Shown here: one piece after another, positions 61,435-64,000 of the stretch | Position numbering within the stretch: the first letter of the stretch is position 1 | Layout of the letters: each line of letters starts with the position of its first letter | Translations under genes and position numbers: made by a program | NCBI GenBank assembly: GCA_902788505.1 | Contig: CADAKH010000017.1 | Span: forward strand, 80,983 to 144,982 | Source: Oscillospiraceae bacterium | GTDB lineage: Bacteria; Bacillota; Clostridia; Saccharofermentanales; Saccharofermentanaceae | DNA: 64,000 nucleotides | Reading direction: 5' to 3' | The notes under the pieces: generated by a model | The model's database searches: none | What the model was told of the DNA's origin: nothing | Seen by the model: the letters and a program-made list of their open reading frames with translations, nothing else

Positions 61435-62988
61435 TTATTCCTCCGTTGACTGTCCTGCATTTCCGTTGCCTGCATCCTGAGGCAGAACTATAAATGCAGT
61501 AGGCATCTGGCGTGAAACTCTAATTGAAGAACTTGAAACGAGCTCATCGTCATAAAGCCACATAGCTGAGGACATACCGCCGTCAAGGTTAGCTGCGTTG
61601 ACTGCACCGAACTCGAGCATTACATCGATAAGGTCAGCCATTGTAGCGCCCATTGAGGATGTCTTTCTTCCTTCGATAACGAGAAGAAGGATCGCACCGT
61701 CTTCTCTCTGGCCGATTGCTGTTCTGGGGTTAAGTCCTCCGCCTGAACCGCTGTAGTTTGCAGGGACACCGTTTACGATAAGAGCAGGTCCGAAAGAAAC
61801 TGCATCTCTTACACCGATATCCATGGCGTGCTGAGCAGTCATTCTGCCGACTACAAGCACATTGTCGGTTGTAAGTCCGTAAACATCATATGTTCCGCCG
61901 AGATAACCCATTCGAAGCTCGCCTTCTGAAATAACGATACCCTCAGGCCATCCGCCGATCCCCATTCCGTTTGTATCTTCGTACTGGCCGCCATTGACAC
62001 CTGCAACACCGCCGTACTTGTCGATGAGTTCCTTGAGTGTAAGGCCCGCGCCGCTGTGATTATATTCATCGATCGTAGCGACCATAACTCTTGAAGGATC
62101 ATAGATAACGAGCATCTTGCCGTGATACATCGGGCCGCTGATGTCGTGTACTTCGATACCGTCTCCGTCAGGATCAAGCTCATTTACGACTACTTCAGCT
62201 TCAGCAGTTTGTCTGTTCTGCTCAGCAGCCATAGCGTTAACGAGTGTTGTATCAGTAATCTCTTCAAACTCATGTGTTGTATTGCTGTTCATGATCGCTT
62301 CGATCTCTTCATCAGAGAGGATCATCTTGGCAAGGACACCGCCTGCTGAAGACTCCATAACGGAAGGAACGAACTGGTCTCTCAAATGAGTTGAAGGTCC
62401 CTTCATGATGATCGTCAGAAATGAATAGAATCCTGCAAGAACAATTACGAGAGTTGCAAGAAGTGTAGCCATAACCCTGCCAAAACATACAAGTGCAAAC
62501 TTGCCTGCTCTTTTAGCGAGTTCCTTATTCTTCTCCTTGCGGAGCTCTGCTTCGATCTTTTCGAGTTCTCTTTGTTCGATCTGCCTTGCGACCTGTTCCC
62601 TGCCAGCCCTTGCAACTGCAGGCTCAGCTTTCTTGATGGGGCGCTGCATAGGTCTTGAGGCAGAAGGTCTGTTGGTTTTAGTGCCGGGATTTTTTACGAT
62701 CTCGATCTTGTTGTCGTCAGATTCTTTTCTTTCAGTCCATGTACGGGGTGATCTGACCTCGAAATCAGGACGGCTGACAGTTGTCTCATGTCCGCCTCCG
62801 GCAAGGACCTTGGGTCTTGCGGTAATCTCGATCTTGCTGTGCTGCTCTGATATCTCAACCATACGGTCGATCACAGCCATAGCCTCCTGCTTTGACATGC
62901 CCTTCATGCGGTCATAAATCTGCTTACGCTTTTCAGGTGAGAGACCGGCAACTATTTTCTTGAATTTTGCAAGATTGTCTGACTCCAT
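61435..62988 (-). CDS. Membrane-anchored phosphodiester glycosidase (NAGPA/DUF2233 family)
   Basis: 517 residues. The N-terminal 170 residues are cytoplasmic, charged and helical. One membrane segment follows (about 172-195). The extracellular domain (about 290-510) carries the DUF2233 signatures GGVAGVNGGQYEDTNG, SFGPALIVNG, NPRTAIGQREDGAILLLVIEGR and AANLDGGMSSAMW. The family includes the human uncovering enzyme, which removes GlcNAc from a phosphodiester; bacterial members probably act on wall glycopolymers. ATG with GAGG; extended -10 at 63042-63050. Confidence 0.93.
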   Translation of the reverse strand: MESDNLAKFKKIVAGLSPEKRKQIYDRMKGMSKQEAMAVIDRMVEISEQHSKIEITARPKVLAGGGHETTVSRPDFEVRSPRTWTERKESDDNKIEIVKNPGTKTNRPSASRPMQRPIKKAEPAVARAGREQVARQIEQRELEKIEAELRKEKNKELAKRAGKFALVCFGRVMATLLATLVIVLAGFYSFLTIIMKGPSTHLRDQFVPSVMESSAGGVLAKMILSDEEIEAIMNSNTTHEFEEITDTTLVNAMAAEQNRQTAEAEVVVNELDPDGDGIEVHDISGPMYHGKMLVIYDPSRVMVATIDEYNHSGAGLTLKELIDKYGGVAGVNGGQYEDTNGMGIGGWPEGIVISEGELRMGYLGGTYDVYGLTTDNVLVVGRMTAQHAMDIGVRDAVSFGPALIVNGVPANYSGSGGGLNPRTAIGQREDGAILLLVIEGRKTSSMGATMADLIDVMLEFGAVNAANLDGGMSSAMWLYDDELVSSSSIRVSRQMPTAFIVLPQDAGNGNAGQSTEE

Positions 62989-63041
62989 AAAAACCTCAAA
63001 TCACTAAAAATAGACACTATTTCCCTAATTAGATATTTTGG

Positions 63042-63050
63042 AGTATAGCA
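63042..63050 (-). promoter_or_regulatory. Extended -10 promoter of the phosphodiester glycosidase operon
   Basis: Minus strand TGCTATACT, 54 bases before the start codon. No clear -35. The 100 bases further upstream contain several TTGnCA-like boxes but no other gene. Confidence 0.45.
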
Positions 63051-63150
63051 TAACGTTTTTGTTTCACAGTCATGACAAATTGCAATGTCAACAAACTGTA
63101 ATATGCAAAAATTACAGCTTTTGTAACAATGTTACTTCAAATGCCTGATT

Positions 63151-63825
63151 TTAACGGGTTACACCGATTATTTTCGGTACGAAGCCGATTACGAAGTGGA
63201 TAAGGATGCTGCCCCATACTGACTTGTTCTTCTCGTAAAGGTAGCCCGTTACCACACAGAGAATAGCAGCACCGAACATCATTGGAAGTTCATAGCCCAT
63301 GTGGAGCACAAAGAAGAAAAGAGCTGTCATCCAAACGGAGAAATGCTTATTGTACTTCTTGCAGGAAGCCGTGATATTGTCCTCGACAATGCCCTTAACA
63401 AAGAGTTCCTGCAATATTGCACTGAAAGGATAGAACCAGCGCATATAAGTTCCGAGATAGAGTCCGAACCAGGGTCTTGCCGCAATCTCAGGATCTATCT
63501 GATTCTGAACAAGACGGATAACAAACAGAATGCCTATAAGCGCAACGCTCATGATTCCGCTGATAAGAAGGTCATTCATAAGTTTCTTTTTCTCTGGCTT
63601 AAAGCATTCAAAGTGAATCTTGAATCTAGTGAAGGCAGCAAAGATAAGAGACAGGATAATAAGATATCCTTCCATGATCCTGGTGAGAATATATGCATTG
63701 TCCTCAACCAGAGGCTGTCCTACAGCATAAGGGAAGATTTTAATAACGATGACCTGACATGCTATTCCTATAATAAGGAACAGCAAGGTAGCAAGTGCAG
63801 GTGTCAGTCTTTTCCTGATCGTCAT
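63151..63825 (-). CDS. CPBP (CAAX-type) membrane protein, motif partly changed
   Basis: 224 residues with about seven hydrophobic segments. The region LQELFVKG aligns with the EExxxR motif of CPBP proteases, but the first Glu is Gln and the Arg is Lys. FFFVLHMGYE and ILIHF supply the two histidine motifs. So the fold is likely and activity uncertain; compare the intact motif in the fusion at 33334. G5 run about ten bases before the ATG. Isolated from the tRNA-Phe by a terminator. Confidence 0.82.
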   Translation of the reverse strand: MTIRKRLTPALATLLFLIIGIACQVIVIKIFPYAVGQPLVEDNAYILTRIMEGYLIILSLIFAAFTRFKIHFECFKPEKKKLMNDLLISGIMSVALIGILFVIRLVQNQIDPEIAARPWFGLYLGTYMRWFYPFSAILQELFVKGIVEDNITASCKKYNKHFSVWMTALFFFVLHMGYELPMMFGAAILCVVTGYLYEKNKSVWGSILIHFVIGFVPKIIGVTR

Positions 63826-63847
63826 TTAACTTGGTCCCCCGAAAGTT

Positions 63848-63893
63848 AAAAACTCTTCCTTTTGCATAAAGCATTAAGCAAAAGAAAGAGTCT
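63848..63893 (-). terminator. Terminator of tRNA-Phe
   Basis: Minus strand: fourteen-base stem ACTCTTTCTTTTGC / GCAAAAGGAAGAGT with a twelve-base loop, followed by TTTTTAA. Confidence 0.88.
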
Positions 63894-63903
63894 TCTAACG
63901 CTT

Positions 63904-63979
63904 TGGTGCTCAGAGACAGAATCGAACTGCCGACACGGGGATTTTCAGTCCCCTGCTCTACCGACTGAGCTATCTGAGC
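63904..63979 (-). tRNA. tRNA-Phe (anticodon GAA)
   Basis: 76 bases including encoded CCA. Acceptor GCTCAGA / TCTGAGC, D stem GCTC/GAGC, anticodon stem GGGGA/TCCCC around CTGAAAA (anticodon GAA), T arm GGCAG-TTCGATT-CTGTC. The promoter lies beyond the window edge; the remaining bases to 64000 show nothing else. Confidence 0.97.
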
Positions 63980-64000
63980 AAGAGTTAGGCCGAACACCTT

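Noticed and set aside
63301..63849. 182-codon plus-strand frame opposite the CPBP gene
   Set aside because: Antisense shadow; crosses the tRNA-Phe terminator region without start signals.
63740..63997. Open frame running through tRNA-Phe
   Set aside because: Translation of the tRNA itself; a common false gene.
1..64000. CRISPR arrays, insertion sequences, prophage or integrase genes
   Set aside because: No regularly spaced repeats, transposase, integrase or phage structural motifs were found on either strand.

Overview
The window looks like chromosomal DNA of an anaerobic low-to-mid-GC Firmicute (class Clostridia, of the gut/rumen kind related to Lachnospiraceae and Oscillospiraceae). The basis is strong AGGAGG-type ribosome binding sites, many ABC-2 transporters, an ECF S component and BioY, a meso-DAP dehydrogenase, LytTR/DUF3021 and Cpr-like two-component/ABC modules, and no outer-membrane genes. 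The exact genus is inference. No insertion sequence, prophage or CRISPR array is visible. Most genes lie on the minus strand in short operons with hairpin terminators; two tRNA genes (Ala-GGC and Phe-GAA) are present.

Layout. 0.1-4.4 kb: a zinc-ribbon membrane protein, an SPFH protein with three zinc ribbons, and a CBS/DRTGG family II pyrophosphatase. 4.4-7.0 kb: a P-loop ATPase with an ABC-2 transporter. 7.1-14.3 kb: BioY, an ATP-grasp protein, meso-DAP dehydrogenase, a gene-free half kilobase, branched-chain aminotransferase, aldose epimerase, tRNA-Ala and peptidase T. 14.4-20.7 kb: a GH2 glycosidase converging on an ABC-2 transporter/GGDEF operon. 20.9-28.6 kb: a lone pilin and a compact leuCDB-ppx-ppk operon. 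28.7-31.1 kb: an ABC-F protein and a histone-H1-like Lys/Ala-rich protein. 31.3-35.7 kb: a NatAB-type transporter whose second permease is fused to a CPBP protease domain. 35.7-39.9 kb: FAD enzyme, methyltransferase, membrane protein, ECF S component, HAD phosphatase. 40-49.4 kb: YhaM-like nuclease, a LytTR module, a Cpr/LanFEG-like ABC transporter with its two-component system, and a divergent 771-residue lipoprotein. 49.4-56.7 kb: a TetR-controlled NHLP-type peptide export cassette (short adaptor, C39-peptidase ABC, second ABC) followed by a maltose-type acetyltransferase and an OFA-type MFS carrier. 56.8-63.8 kb: a LacZ-shaped protein that appears to lack its catalytic residues, an unknown membrane-anchored protein, a phosphodiester glycosidase and a CPBP-family protein.

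How the parts may work together (inference). Polyphosphate synthesis and breakdown are transcriptionally tied to leucine synthesis. The polyphosphate kinase carries a histone-like lysine-rich tail resembling the nearby H1-like protein. Three separate envelope/peptide-stress modules (Cpr-like, LytTR-DUF3021, NatAB-CPBP) sit near a peptide-export cassette. The most unusual items are the LacZ pseudoenzyme, the kinase tail, the precursor-less NHLP exporter with a vestigial adaptor, and several genes whose -10 box lies only 6-7 nt before the start codon, suggesting leaderless mRNAs.
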